The notes under the pieces: generated by a model
What the model saw: the letters and a program-made list of their open reading frames with translations, nothing else
What the model was told of the DNA's origin: nothing
Databases searched by the model: none
In this document: positions 11,353-23,302 of the stretch, piece after piece
How positions within the stretch are numbered: the stretch's first letter is position 1
Layout of the letters: every line of letters starts with the position of its first letter
Program-made: the position numbers and the translations under genes
Source: Epiperipatus broadwayi
Lineage: Eukaryota; Onychophora; Udeonychophora; Euonychophora; Peripatidae
Assembly: GCA_028023455.1 (NCBI GenBank)
Contig: JAQFVV010000278.1
Location: 388,554-452,553, forward strand
Reading direction: 5' to 3'
Length of the DNA: 64,000 nucleotides

Positions 11353-11682
11353 GAATAAACATTTTAAATTAAACATCTATCTTATCATTTACTCTATTCA
11401 TTGATACCTAATGTTTTTATTATTTGCTACAACCAAATTCCATCTTGTACTACAGAAATATAACTAATACACTGTTTTCCAACACAGACTTGTAAATATT
11501 TGGACACTACACTCAGAATCTCAACTAGTAATAATAATAAAAAAAATTTCTACACATCTTTATCCTTTTGAATAATTAATTAGGTTATGACATTTTAAAG
11601 TTTTATATTTGTTCTGTAAAAAATAAGGCTATAATATATTTTTTAAATATACGTCTTATCTAGGAATTATTTGTCTTAATCA

Positions 11683-12054
11683 TTAGGTATTTTCTTTTCT
11701 AAATTTAAACTTTAATTCTCTCTCGACTTCCTTAAGTCTCACCTTAGCTTTTCCTATCTTCTTTTCTTTATTAAGATTATTCTTAAGAAAATCTGTCATG
11801 AATTTCTCATGCTTTAGACATTTAAGTCTTACTTTTATCTTGCTTATATCTCTATTCTGATTAAATTTTTCTCCTATAAATTCACTATGAGGTATCAAGT
11901 TTCTAATTCCTTTAAACAATATTTCTTTAGAAATATCAAATTGTAAACGAATATTTCTATCATTAACACTACATTTAGATATCACATCTTGCATTTTATT
12001 TTTAAATTTATTACTACTTTTATCAATAATTTTTGGTAACTCATGTTCCAACAA
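11683..12054 (-). pseudogene. Displaced C-terminal part of the LTR1 gag-like protein
   Basis: A 123-residue basic reading (ends KFKFRKENT) on the minus strand, downstream of the main gag-like ORF. The stretch between them reads openly in another frame except for one TAA near 12147-12149, and an A-run near 12287-12293 would account for the frame change. I infer that this is the former C-terminus of the same protein, cut off by a frameshift and a stop. It is rich in Lys, Glu and Asn. No zinc knuckle or protease motif (DTG/DSG) is seen. Confidence 0.5.
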
Positions 12055-12280
12055 CTTTAAATACTTTTGTTCTGAAGAGATAAACTTTATCCCTGTAGAT
12101 TTACCAAATCTTTTGTCATCACTATAATATTTTTTAAAACTATTAAGTTAATCTATAGATCTTTCACTAACTACTCTTTCATAGGATTTACTCACCCCTA
12201 TCATTTCATTAGTCAATTTAAAATATTCTTTGGGATTTTTCAATATTTTTCTGTATATTTCATTCCTACTATTAATTATT

Positions 12281-13741
12281 TCAATAGATTTTTTTCTGAA
12301 TCTCCTTTTCTTCATAAATCATTTCATTATCTATAATAGTTTTTTCAACAAATAACTTGGTTTCTATACTAGCTGATTTAATATAAGACTCATCTTTTTT
12401 AAATTCGTCATCTGCTATCTTAACAAATGATACATCATTATATCTATCTTTATCTCCTAATTTAACAGAATGTCTGTTTTCTGCTGTCAAATTACTACAT
12501 AAGTTAATATCTTTATTAACTATTTCAATGAATTGTGGATTTTCCTTATTTACCATCTCTATAATTTCTTTGTCATCTACCACATTTTCACTAACTAAAT
12601 TAATAGATTCTTGATTATTTTCCAAATCTGTACTAATTATTTCAACAGATTTACTACTTATTTCATGAGATACTTTCTTACTTACTATCTTTCCTTCAAA
12701 GTTTTGTATCCCTAAATCTTTTAATTTTCCCATTACTTCCTTGTGAACTTCCTCTTTGATACTTATTTTAGTCTGAACTACCTCTTCCTTAATAATTTTA
12801 ATTTCTTCATTAATATGATTTATATTACTCTTTACTTCATAGATTTCATTCTTTACACTTAAATTATAACTCTCTATTTTCTGATCTAACTTACTATTAT
12901 TTAGTTGACATCGGACAATAGATTCTTCTATTTGAGTTTTTAAATTTTTTACTGCTCTTTCTGAAAATTCAGAAAATTTTCTCTTCAATAATTTTTGATT
13001 TCTGTCTTCTATTTGCATTATTTCTTCCTTTAAAGAATCAATAACCTTTTCATTGTTATCAAATTTTAAATCCAAATTATTAAATTTATCTTGTACTTCC
13101 ACCTTAAAATCTTCTACCGTCTTACAGGTTTCATTAAGTTTTTGATTCATACTTTCTACACAAGTTCTGATTTCATTACTATTTTTGTCTACATTTTTAC
13201 TAAGAGATTCTAATCTTATATTTGTTTTATTTAGGTTTTCATTAAGAGACTCAATATTTTTACTCATATTTTCATTAAGAGCTTTTGTATCCTCTCTATT
13301 TTTAATCATATTTTCATTAAGAACATCAAATTTTATATTGCTATCTTCTCTATTTTTACTCATATTTTCATTAAGAACATTAAACTTTATATTACTATCT
13401 TCTCTAATTTTATTCATATTTTCATTAATCTCTTCTCTATTTTTTCTATTATCTTCTTTCATCTCCTTCATCATCAATAACATTTGAGATATTTGGGAGT
13501 TCTCTACCTCCTTTTTAGGCACTATTATCTTTTCTTCCACTGTTTTAATTTCCGTAACCTCTTCCTCCTCTTCTTTTATCTTACTATCTATAATTTGGAC
13601 ACTATCTACAACTGTTTCCATTTCGATTAAGTTTTCTATTTCTCGTTCCTCCTCACAACTTTCATCGACAATAAACTCAGATATTTCAATCTCTAAATTA
13701 TTATCTTGATTATTTATTTTTTTACAAATATGCTTTTTCAA
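12281..13741 (-). CDS. Coiled-coil gag-like protein of LTR1
   Basis: A 486-residue ORF, the longest in the window outside RTE copy A, starting MKKHICKK. Residues about 1-85 are acidic. Residues about 90-345 are a long Lys/Glu/Asn-rich coiled coil containing a short internal repeat of the type NENMSKNREDSNIKF, three to five times at about 110-165. No CCHC knuckle, protease or membrane segment is visible. Its place just inside the 5' LTR, after the primer site, suggests a structural (gag-like) role, but sequence alone does not prove it. The ORF ends at an A-run followed by what looks like its former C-terminus in another frame (11683-12054). Confidence 0.6.
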   Translation of the reverse strand: MKKHICKKINNQDNNLEIEISEFIVDESCEEEREIENLIEMETVVDSVQIIDSKIKEEEEEVTEIKTVEEKIIVPKKEVENSQISQMLLMMKEMKEDNRKNREEINENMNKIREDSNIKFNVLNENMSKNREDSNIKFDVLNENMIKNREDTKALNENMSKNIESLNENLNKTNIRLESLSKNVDKNSNEIRTCVESMNQKLNETCKTVEDFKVEVQDKFNNLDLKFDNNEKVIDSLKEEIMQIEDRNQKLLKRKFSEFSERAVKNLKTQIEESIVRCQLNNSKLDQKIESYNLSVKNEIYEVKSNINHINEEIKIIKEEVVQTKISIKEEVHKEVMGKLKDLGIQNFEGKIVSKKVSHEISSKSVEIISTDLENNQESINLVSENVVDDKEIIEMVNKENPQFIEIVNKDINLCSNLTAENRHSVKLGDKDRYNDVSFVKIADDEFKKDESYIKSASIETKLFVEKTIIDNEMIYEEKEIQKKIY

Positions 13742-14336
13742 AACTCAATATTTAAACAATATATTACTATTAATGTTTCATAAAAATAGTTCCTTACCAG
13801 TTTCTTTTATCCCCATCTAACCATGACCCACAAAAAACTATAGATAATACTTTTTTTTATATTCTTATACAAACTAACTCTAATTAATTACAGTAACCAT
13901 AATGATTAAAATTATGTGTCACAACATTATTTTCCCACATGCATGATTCACAGATATTTTGCACATAATAAAATATTTTCAAAATATATCGTTAATATTT
14001 CAATAATTGACATGGTCATAATATGTAATAAAATAATCGTAAGCCACATATGCATGTCTCAAATATTTATTTGCTAATTGTTTTAATTTATACTTTACTA
14101 TTTTTAAACAGTCAGATTATCTACCACATAAAATTGCAATATTTTTAGTAATAAGCACTTAGTTCACTATAATAATCAAATCCTAAATAATTATTGCTAT
14201 AATAAAATATTAAATTATCTATCTTCTGTGAGATATACCTATCAATAATTTTCAAAGTTACGCGAACAAATTCTAATACTAACTATTGTATTGTATATTC
14301 TTAACTACTTTCCTAATATATATCGTAGCCTAAATA

Positions 14337-14563
14337 TTTGGGTACCACAATCTGACCTATTGATTGTAGTCCCAACTACCCATCGTGCAGCCATGTTGGG
14401 TGAGCAAAATCTAACCTAGACTTCCCCATGTCATGTAAGTCCATTATACTCTCCCCATTTTAATACTCAGCCCATTACATTGCTGGCACCAAAATCTAAC
14501 CTCAAACTATGTGTAGCTCCACTACACATCATGCCATCCACATTGGGGGCCAAAATCTAACCT
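14337..14563. repeat. Four copies of a primer-site-like motif
   Basis: Four imperfect copies of TTGGG..CC-CAAAATCTAACCT occur at about 14337-14359, 14392-14418, 14477-14503 and 14541-14563, spaced 60-85 bp. The last one abuts the LTR edge and is the candidate functional primer site. The shared part resembles the 3' end of tRNA-Lys (CGTTGGGCGCCA) followed by the same spacer each time. Confidence 0.6.
14538..14552 (-). promoter_or_regulatory. Candidate primer-binding site of LTR1
   Basis: The minus strand reads TGGCCCCCAATGTGG about 10 bases inside the 5' LTR. It resembles TGGCGCCCAACGTGG, the complement of the tRNA-Lys 3' end. Differences at two positions and the spacer keep this tentative. 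Confidence 0.5.
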
Positions 14564-16202
14564 GGGTTCTTTCTTTAACTCTTGAAAATATTTTTTTTTA
14601 AATGTTACCTTCAGAAAGGATATAACATTTTACTCCTTTTGATATAATATTTTATAAAACGATTTATAAGATATAATTGTCTTATTACTATTTTAAAAAA
14701 TAAATCTTGGATAAACTTATCTAAATAATAATGCATCTCCAATTTTTCCCTTTTAAACAGAAAATAACTTTGCACTGTATCAGTATAATGTCCGTACTAT
14801 GATTTTTATGCACTAGAATAGTTCTCCGGTGAAGCATTAATAAAGCTGTATCAAAATATTCCAAAAACATTTTTATATTATTAGAATTTATATCCACTTT
14901 ATTCCACAGTATTTCCAGCTTTTCATTGCGAAGTTTAGGTCAAATTTCGGATAAAATAATCCCGGCAAGTACTTTAAAAAACTAGCAAATCATTTTCACT
15001 AAGTTCCCAAATATATTATTTTTTTAAACTCTCTTTTGCAAAATACTTTTAAAAATTATCAATTAGTTTCTGCAAATAAAACTATAAGAAAGTATTAAAA
15101 ATTGACTAAAATAAAAATTTTAAAAATACCATCTCTTTGATAGCTGTTAATATACCTTTCTCTGGTTTTAATACATTATTAATCTTTTCTGATACGCCCG
15201 TGCAATTCATATTTATAGCCTGTAAGAATACCTTATCCTATTGGTTAATTTTTACTTTTAGCTTGAGAAGAAATTTATATATTTTCAATTTTTTTACAGA
15301 ATTGAATTTCAAAATAGAAATTATGATGTAATGAACTTAAAATATTATTTAAAACATCACTTTTAAATCAATTATTACTTTATCAAAATTATTTAAACAT
15401 TTAAAATAACTTTTAAAATAATTTTAATAACCTATTCCATCTTCAATATTCAATTTATCTATTTTTATTGAACAAAATATTTAATTTTTTTATTAACTGT
15501 ATTCGTCTTCATTACATTATTTAAAACATGTTATACGATAGTTAACTTAATATTTATTATTATTTGCTTTTATGATAGGCAATAATTCCATCCAATTCTA
15601 TAATGCAATCTTTTAAAATATTTTAAACTTTGTTATTAATTCAAACAAGCAGTGTGTGTGAAAGTATGCATTATACAAGTCACATGATCAATAACTTTGA
15701 CAGACGATTTTTTAATCTATTTCTCTGCCCAGATTTATAAAATTGATACACTTATTATATTTAATAATATAATTATAAAAATTTGAAAAAATAATTTAAA
15801 ATATAGAATTAAATACAATTTTCACCATCATAAAGTTTATATTTAAAATGTACTATATTAATTTTGACTATTAAATATGATTATAAATTTAAACATAGCA
15901 TTTATTAACTCTAAGTTTTAAACTATTAAAATCGAATTTTTTAAATATACTTTTAATAATTATAGCTGTGTTATTTAATATGGCCAGCTTTTACAACCAT
16001 ATGCAACAATATTTAAAGCTTTACATAACTATTTTTAAATGATTCATTATAATTTTATATACTACGTATTTTCTTTAGCTTCAAATTGTACTTTATATTA
16101 TAATTGACAAACTATAATTAACATATTAAAATAACATATTCTAAAATTTAAAATTTTCAGTAATTGACTGAGATGGTCTATTACTGACCTATAGAAAAGG
16201 GC

Positions 16203-16205
<3 letters not shown>
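14563..16205 (-). repeat. 5' LTR of LTR1
   Basis: About 1643 bp, TG...CA on the minus strand. It retains the empty PLE-1 target at 15755-15769 and so dates PLE-1 after LTR1. An (AT)n tract follows at 16206-16233. Confidence 0.85.

Positions 16206-16233
<28 letters not shown>
16206..16233. repeat. (AT)n microsatellite between LTR1 and LTR3
   Basis: Pure dinucleotide repeat lying exactly between the end of LTR1 and the TGTAACGG start of the next LTR-like block. Confidence 0.9.
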
Positions 16234-16236
<3 letters not shown>

Positions 16237-16904
16237 AACGGTCACTGCCTCCCTCTATACCGCATTGAGCATGACATGTGTTTTCTGAGAGCGAGCAGCA
16301 ATTAAGAAATATTCAAAAGCATCCAAAATATACGTTACTATAATCATACCTTTGAAAGGTTCATTTACTGCAACCTTTACATGCCACCTTAAGAAAGAGA
16401 TTGCTCCCCTGCCTAAGGGATATGATCATGTAATAAGTAAAGAGCTATAATCTCTTATAAAAATCAATAGAAAGTGAATGCCTAGTGAATGATTCCCGAT
16501 CCCGGTAAGTTTAATCCCTGACTAGCTCAATCAACTCATGATCTCGGGATGGTGGTTTGTTGCTTTGTTAACAGCAAAGGTCAAACAATAATATCATTAT
16601 CAAATACACAGCACAACTCCATACTTTAAAATTAGATATTAAATTTATTAAGCCCTCTATGATTATATAAATATTTACAAAATAATAAACACACATATAA
16701 ACGATAGTAATTAAAATTCAAGCATATAATAAATTTTAAAGTTTCATGAATGGGAAAGGAATGGTCTGAAATTCTCCCTGCTTACACTTTAAACTCAAAA
16801 CAAAATTTCTTATAAAACAATGTGTATTGGACATGGTATGTACATGTTTCATAATAATACAAAAAAAAATGGATTAGCCATGAGTTAATGATATTAGACT
16901 CTTA

Positions 16905-17190
16905 AATGTTCCACAATCTAAGTCCTGCACGTGGCGGACAATAATAATTATTTGGAACACTTTTGTACACACTTTTATTCCTTATGAAAACAATCCTGCA
17001 CTTAGCGGATGGAATAAATATACTTGGGGAACAAACTCGTGCTAAACTACAATTTTAATCTTAAAAGTTCCATAATATGAGTCCTGCCCGTAGCGGACAA
17101 TAATAATTATTTGGAACACTGTCTTACATACTTTTATTCCTTATAAAAACAATCCTGTACTTAGCGGATGGAATAAATTTTCTATTATCT
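16905..17190. repeat. Tandem hairpin array inside LTR3
   Basis: An approximately 160 bp unit occurs twice. Each unit holds two short hairpin cores of the form (G/A)TCCTGC..(T/G)..GCGGA(C/T), at about 16921-16939, 16995-17011, 17081-17099 and 17152-17169. Odd-numbered cores are enclosed by GTTCC...GGAAC and even-numbered ones by ATTCC...GGAAT, so each is a nested inverted repeat. They could be protein-binding sites or RNA structures. Confidence 0.7.
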
Positions 17191-17950
17191 CAAAGCGAAA
17201 CACATACATCCAATGACCAAACCACCCAATTATTTCTATTTAACTATTTTGAAATATTTCATATTTACTTTATCGATTCTTTTATAATTTATTTAGATAC
17301 TCTCATGAATTACGTGAAGCTTTATGTTAAAATTACAAACAAAATATTTATGACTGAATTACGCAAATCATTGGCTCATTTAATAATAGCAATTTAAGTC
17401 AAATGACGAATTACTCATAATAAGGCATAAAAAATATATATATATAAAAAGCATAAATAATACTTCCCGAAGTCTTCATTCTTCTCAGGGCTATGATTTT
17501 GAGGGCGATATATATCTGCTGTGCAGGTGATTACTTCACAGGGCCTATATGGAGGTTGAAAAATTGTCCATAGCAGCTACACTTTCAGAAATGGAAAGTC
17601 ACATCACTGGATGGCTAGGTAGGACTCCAAGCTGTGCGAATGTACCGAACTTGGTTTCTACTCCATATCCATTGCAGAATCATGAATAAATCCTGATTCC
17701 ATTTCCTTAGCGATATACAACATTAGCTTAAATTTCAATTGTATTTTTCTTTTTCAGTCAATGAATATAATATTTCTTGGTCTGCACCTTTTAAAATACG
17801 TTCAGCATTCCGAATAAATAGTTTTTACACTCCTAATTCTTTTTCTTTTCCTTTTGTCTGCACATTCCGGAAACTATACTGCTAACGGGTAAGAGTGCCC
17901 GTGTGAGTATCAACCAATGTAACCCAGCTAACTAATTAAATTTCGCCTGA

Positions 17951-17965
17951 CCAGCCTTTATATAC
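17951..17965 (-). promoter_or_regulatory. TATA box of LTR3
   Basis: The minus strand reads GTATATAAAGGCTGG, a strong TATA consensus close to the inferred LTR start. Confidence 0.5.
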
Positions 17966-17980
17966 CCCCCCCCCATTACA

Positions 17981-20104
17981 GGGTGTATTCTCTCATCCCC
18001 TCCACAAGTTATTGCTTTTACATTTCTGTTTTTAATTAAACAATTCCAAACAATGGATTTAATTTTAGCTATCTTTTAATTAATTTCAGAATTTCACAAA
18101 CCATTTAAATTCCAATCCCTTGATTTCTTTAAACAATAAAGTAAAATTACATTTATCTAATTAAATAATTTTGAATAGGTGTCAAGCCGAATAACCACTG
18201 ATACAATTTCTACAGTTGTTTTCCAAAAACATTATACGATAAAAGAAAGAGGTCATCGGCTTGCCTGCGGTCATGAACATTAAGTTGTAAAAAAAAAAAT
18301 TATAACACTGTATACTTGTTGTCACATAAAAATTGTTTTTGAGTTTTCCAAAAAGAATATTCAACAAGCAACAGAAAAAAAAAATACAACATTTGAGAAT
18401 CTAAAATAAAATCAAATCAAAATAAAATATGTTTACTGTTGGGTTATTTGCAAATACATTTCAGTTTCCCATAAGAATTTCTTTAACCCTCTGCCATATT
18501 TATTCATATCATAAATAAAAAAACATATAGCATTTATTAACAGCAAAATACATATTTATATGTGGTGTCCGCATTTGTTTATTTATAGGCGTATTATCAC
18601 CATTTATCCTATTTATTTTAACTATAGCGTGTGTGTAAGCAACAGAGAAATATACCTGCACAGATGGTTATATATAATAGTTATGTTAGATAAAAATTAA
18701 ATTTGAACAAGTTTAATAATTTATAAAGTATAAATATTTGAGCACATTCAAAGCAAATAACGGTTGTTATAATTAGATGCAAGTATATAATTTTAAATTT
18801 TTACTTTCTGGATATTTATTATGATAATTTATTGTTTGGTTAGGAAGGTAATTATTGTATGTTGTTATAAAACCGATATATACATTGAGATTGATATTTT
18901 ATTATACTAATTAGAATGATTTAGTTGGTTTAAATTTGAAGTTCATTGATGTAGACTATGGCTAATCTAAATTTTAAACTTCTAATATTTATTTGATTTA
19001 AAATGGATTATTAGTAATTCAAAATATGTTCTTGTTAGTTATAATTTAGTGTTTAATGTTTAGGCTTTATGATTAGAAGATAAAACTGTTACAATTTGCT
19101 ACCCGTATTCATGAGGTCATTATATAAGAGTTCTTTATCTACTTTATTTTAATACAATTAGGAAGCTGTAATTTGTAGAACCATTTGTTTTGTATACTAT
19201 TTTAATTCGATACAAGTTGCAGGATATATTAATAAGTTTAATATTGCACATTTTGTTTCATTAAAATTTTACCGTTTAAACATTTTGGTCTATTACAATT
19301 TGACATTTTCAATTGAGGGCTTACATATGCACTGACTAACAAACCTTTCAAACCCTATGTATTTTTATAGCATTACAATTTAGCATCACAATTTGTGGGA
19401 TGTACTAAAGTTTTTCTTCCTATACCTTTTATATTTTTATCCCATTTCAATATAAAATAAAATGTCAATCAACCCAAAATTATTTTTTGCTAAAATAAAC
19501 AATTTTAATAAGTAAATTGAAACGTTTTGCCGAACAATCAAGTTTTTTTTTTCATTTTTCCGGCTTCATTCTAATGTTTGGTGGAATTTCTCAAAATTAA
19601 TAATCTCCAAAGAAATCCAAATAATTAATTTTGAATTAAATTGTATATATAATTTTATGTGCCATTAATGTACTTTAATATTTAAATTATTTTTGTAAAT
19701 ATATGACTATTCTTTTGAAATTTGCGAACAGACTTTAAAATTCAAATAGTTAATTTTGCCCAAATATGCTACTAGAAAAAAATAAAAAAACATTAAATAT
19801 AAATGCTACAAAAATTATATATTAAAATAATGGATCACGTCTAAATATATTTTGTTCTCTTTACTGCTGAAAGACAAAAATTTATAAAAATCAACCAGTG
19901 TATATTAAAATAGATATTATTTTCTTGAATGGTCCATAAACAGATAAATCTTTTATCTTGTATGAAATTAATTTAAAATTTTTTAACAATAGTCTTTAAC
20001 AATAGTCAAATGTTTAGTGAATTTTATACGTTTTGCCTAAAAATATTGGATTGTCATCTACATATACTGGAATTGTATTTATAAAAATATCTATAATATT
20101 TATT
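17981..20104. other. A+T-rich DNA without recognisable gene
   Basis: No ORF above about 60 codons with recognisable content, no bounded repeat and no RNA gene seen. Confidence 0.5.
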
Positions 20105-20727
20105 ATGCTTCTGAAAAAACAACAGTAGGGATCTCTGCAAATCTTTAACACAAGATTTATTTAAAAGACAGGAGCGGCCACTCTTATCTAAACCTACTTT
20201 TTTAAATAAGTAGGAGAATCTAAAACATTTTGATTCGAGAGCAAGTCTATTCAATACCTCACTAATTAAGTTGACAAATTCTATAACACATGAACACTCA
20301 CGAAATCTTTCGATTTACAACTGAGATCTTATGCTTAGAAATCCATTAATATTATATAAAGCTGTAATAATTATATTTATAAAGTGCATACTTATTACTT
20401 AAACTATATATTAAGACTACAACCTTAAAACTATGCACCTGAAAAAACGACAGTAGGGACCTCTGCAAATCTTTAACACAAAATTTATTTAAAAGACAAG
20501 AGTGGCCACTCTTATCTTAACCTAATTTCTAAATAAATAGGAGTATCTAAAGCATTTTGATTTGAGAGCATAAGGCTATTAAATACCTCACTGACTAAAT
20601 CCACAAATTCTATAACACATTAACATTCACAAAATCTTTTGATTTACAGTGAGTCAGTGTTGAGATCTTATACTTGGAAATCTATTAAAGATAATATAAA
20701 GTTGTAATAATTATATTTTTAACAGGT
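20105..20727. repeat. Tandem duplication, about 330-bp unit
   Basis: The segments starting near 20107 and 20439 match over about 290 bp each (landmarks ACAGTAGGGA, TTTAACACAA, GTGGCCACTCTTATCT, TAACACATGAACA). Copies have diverged noticeably. No coding potential. It may be a short satellite or two copies of a non-autonomous element. Confidence 0.75.
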
Positions 20728-20850
20728 AAATATAACCTATTCTGAAGGCAGACTAATAAATAGTTATTTAACATTACAAACTGCAATTATAATTCTCAAA
20801 TTGCATCCAAAGTATTACTTAAGTAATAAGTGTAATAATGCTTAAGGTTA
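20727..20850. repeat. Dispersed repeat, copy 1 (empty SINE site)
   Basis: Matches 32036-32250 on the far side of LTR2, apart from a SINE inserted in the latter. The junction here is near 20783-20787. Landmarks are AGGTAAATA.AACCTATT and CCAAAGTATTACTTAAGTAAT. Confidence 0.7.
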
Positions 20851-21004
20851 AATGGGTTTGTAAGTAAACATTGACAGCCTGTCAACACTTAGACAATCCC
20901 AATATCAATAACAATTAATGATTTCAAACTGTTCTCAAGGCAATCTCCATTTAACAATAAAGATGGAGTTCTACATTTATTAATAGTCTAATATATATAT
21001 ATAT

Positions 21005-22754
21005 TGTACCGGGTTGAACCACTGAAACCATTTATTTATACATATATATAAGTTTGACCGGTTTCAAACTCCTTCATAATACATTTATAATCTTATAAAT
21101 GTTACGTGAACGAGACGGCATGTTCGAGCAAAATGGGAGATCTTATTGATAGCTTTAACTATCAACAATGGCCCACCTTGGCTGCTCGATTCAAACCCCT
21201 ACTATCCAAATACTTTATTTGTTTCAGAGTAAACCCCGGGCCACCCGCTAGTCCAAGGACTAACATATTTGGGCAGTAGGCTCATAATCCAGCGCTCGAA
21301 ACATTCCCTAAAACTAGCTCAGTCTAATTTTAATTCAATAATAAAATTATACAAAATTTGTGGTGGAAAGAATTAATAAAAAGGTTGGTAAAAAGCATTG
21401 ACCAACAAATAAAGTTTAAGTTTGAAAACATTGTATTTTATTTAACATTAATTACGTTTAAAGATAATTTATTACCAAACATTAATTGACTAAATTTAAA
21501 CATCTTTATAAATCTGATTTAACACACACATATTTTTAAAGTAACATTTCTAAACTAGTTTAAATATTCTTGTAGATTTTAATAGTAGAACACTGGTATT
21601 TATCTAATTTAACTAATAACACTGATATAATGATCACGCACATATTAACTCATATAGCATTCACAAATATAATAATAAAGCATTAATAGCATTTGAAACT
21701 TAAACACACATATCAATAGTTCATTTTATGTATAATAGAGTTCATATAATTTGAATCTTGAATATTTACGAATTACAGCGGTGGCTACTACGTATAAACA
21801 ATAATAAATAAGTATAAACGATAATAAATAAATGTTTCCCTAGGATTTTTGGAATGTCAATATTGCTTGTTGTTGACTGCTTCTGCTGCTTCTGATGGAT
21901 TATATCTAACCGGTTAGATTTGGACATTTCTTGAAGAGATTTTATGCGAATCTATTAGCTTCTTTATTCTTGAAGACAGTTGAATGTTTGACGGAGGATT
22001 TCTGAGTTGTTATGCAGACATTATTTCACAGGCAGGTTTTGATGATCTTGTTGGACTAAAAAGGCTGAAGCACAAGTGTATATTTCCAAAAGCTGCTCAA
22101 CAATGCATTTTTGTTTCTAAATACATAATAGAAATGCACTGTTATCTCAACTGAAAACAAGACTGTCACTGCAAACTAGACTGAAAAGACTCTCAATTAA
22201 ATGTCCGATAACAAAAAGTCTATTTATACATGCGACATGTTGTCCGTGTAATATGCTCTGGAAAATATCTGTTGTCGAATTTCATTGGTAATTAATCCTA
22301 TGACAATGTGTTTTTTGATTGATTGTCCAATTAGTAGTAGCTATTTCAAAACGTGTTGTTTTCATATCTTTAATTAGTAGCACACCACTGTTTTTTTTTA
22401 AATATATTTTTCATTTATTTATAATATTTAATACTGATACATTTATTTTACATTCGCACACACATATATAATTTTATTCTACACATCAAAACTAGTTTTA
22501 ATACTTTTTTTTAAATTCAATTCGAATGAAAAGAGATTTATATTTTGAAGCTTTTAATTTATAATAATAACACTCTTTAACTTTTATGAACTCTTAGTTT
22601 TATCTTTTCTAAACAAAACTCCCCCTCTCCCCTTTTAATCAATTTTTTTTTTTTTTTTTCAAACTCTTTTACAAAAGATTTTTTTTTATTTTAATAATTT
22701 TTTTAGACAAAATTATTTTATATACATGTGCCAAATTGGCCTTGGCACATTACA
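21005..22754 (-). repeat. 3' LTR of LTR2
   Basis: Uninterrupted LTR, 1750 bp. It contains the single uncut target CATAATACATTT at 21075-21086, which is duplicated around the RTE in the other LTR. A TATA box on the minus strand lies at 22221-22230. Confidence 0.88.
22221..22230 (-). promoter_or_regulatory. TATA box in 3' LTR of LTR2
   Basis: Minus-strand TGTATAAATA. The other LTR has a matching box at 31432-31440, the copy expected to drive the element. Confidence 0.5.
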
Positions 22755-22763
22755 CCCCTCTCC
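22755..22763 (-). promoter_or_regulatory. Polypurine tract of LTR2
   Basis: The minus strand reads GGAGAGGGG immediately before the TGTAATG start of the 3' LTR, exactly where plus-strand synthesis is primed in LTR retrotransposons. Confidence 0.75.
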
Positions 22764-22957
22764 GTTTTAGAGTAAAATGCATCATTTTTGACCATTTTAT
22801 CTCTTGCAATTTTAATTCTTGACTCTAAAGATTTATTAATTTATTATTTTTCTAAGTTAGCTTTTTTAATATCTTTTACTTAACATACAAAGGGCAATCT
22901 GTTTTGACTATCCTTTCCTTCAATCTATGCCGAATACATTGCTCACAATGATCTAAA

Positions 22958-23302
22958 TCATGGATAATGACCACAGGGACAAACCAATTTTGAGTCACAG
23001 GGATCTTTTGGGAAATGATGTGGAAGCAGATTCATTGACTTACACCGACTTACACATGTGTAAAATTGAAACTTCATTTGCCGATTCTCTTGATCGGACT
23101 TGGAAAAAGAAAGGGTCGCTGCGAAATGGCAGGAATTTTCAACTGTCCATTTTCGACTTACACTTTGGAAAGAGGAATGATCCCTGATAAGTCCATTACG
23201 GGTACTAAAATTTATCCAGTCAGCAGCTTTAAACTTATCCTTAACTAAACTTATTTCTATACTACCCTCATTCCCTTTTGCTATAGATAAATTCCTACAC
23301 AT
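22958..23302 (-). pseudogene. Degenerate coding fragment in LTR2 interior, Cys-rich end
   Basis: A 114-codon reading on the minus strand with a Cys/His-rich end (CDSKLVCPCGH). Part of it (about 23090-23170) resembles the region 24220-24295 at DNA and protein level (SR..., a Ser/Arg/Pro stretch), so the two look like an old internal duplication. The family is not recognised. Base composition is higher in G+C than the surroundings, which supports a once-coding origin. Confidence 0.35.

Larger units (their letters stand above)
7871..16205 (-). mobile_element. LTR1: LTR retrotransposon with gag-like ORF, no pol; PLE nested in its 3' LTR
   Basis: Two direct repeats of about 1.64 kb (7871-11338 after removing the nested PLE, and 14563-16205) flank a 3.2 kb interior (11339-14562). 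On the minus strand the LTRs begin TGTGCCC and end GAACCCA (TG...CA). A purine-rich tract adjoins the 3' LTR and a tRNA-Lys-like primer site lies just inside the 5' LTR. The interior holds a long coiled-coil gag-like ORF but no protease, RT, RNase H or integrase, so the element is non-autonomous or internally deleted. No clean target duplication was found; the right edge runs into an (AT)n tract. Confidence 0.8.
16234..17980 (-). repeat. LTR3: probable solitary or truncated LTR
   Basis: A 1.75 kb block with mirror ends TGTAACGG...CCCATTACA, similar in size to LTR1 and LTR2 repeats and richer in G+C than its surroundings. On the minus strand a strong TATA box lies about 15-30 bp from the TGTAATGGGG end, as in an LTR promoter. 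No second copy lies in the window. Left flank (AT)n and right flank GGGTG do not give a target duplication, so it may be the 3' LTR of an element lost to the right. It could also be an unrelated repeat. Confidence 0.5.

Noticed and set aside
13185-13487. Plus-strand ORF of 100 codons
   Set aside because: Antisense of the coiled-coil gag-like ORF; its repeated appearance mirrors the internal repeats of that protein.
16234-17980. Complete LTR retrotransposon starting with LTR3
   Set aside because: No second LTR, primer site or internal ORF was found, and the flanks give no target duplication.
21885-21925. CTGATGGATT with the ATCTAACCGGTTAGAT palindrome as a hammerhead
   Set aside because: No GAAA box follows the palindrome and the same sequence is part of the LTR2 repeat; treated as LTR sequence.
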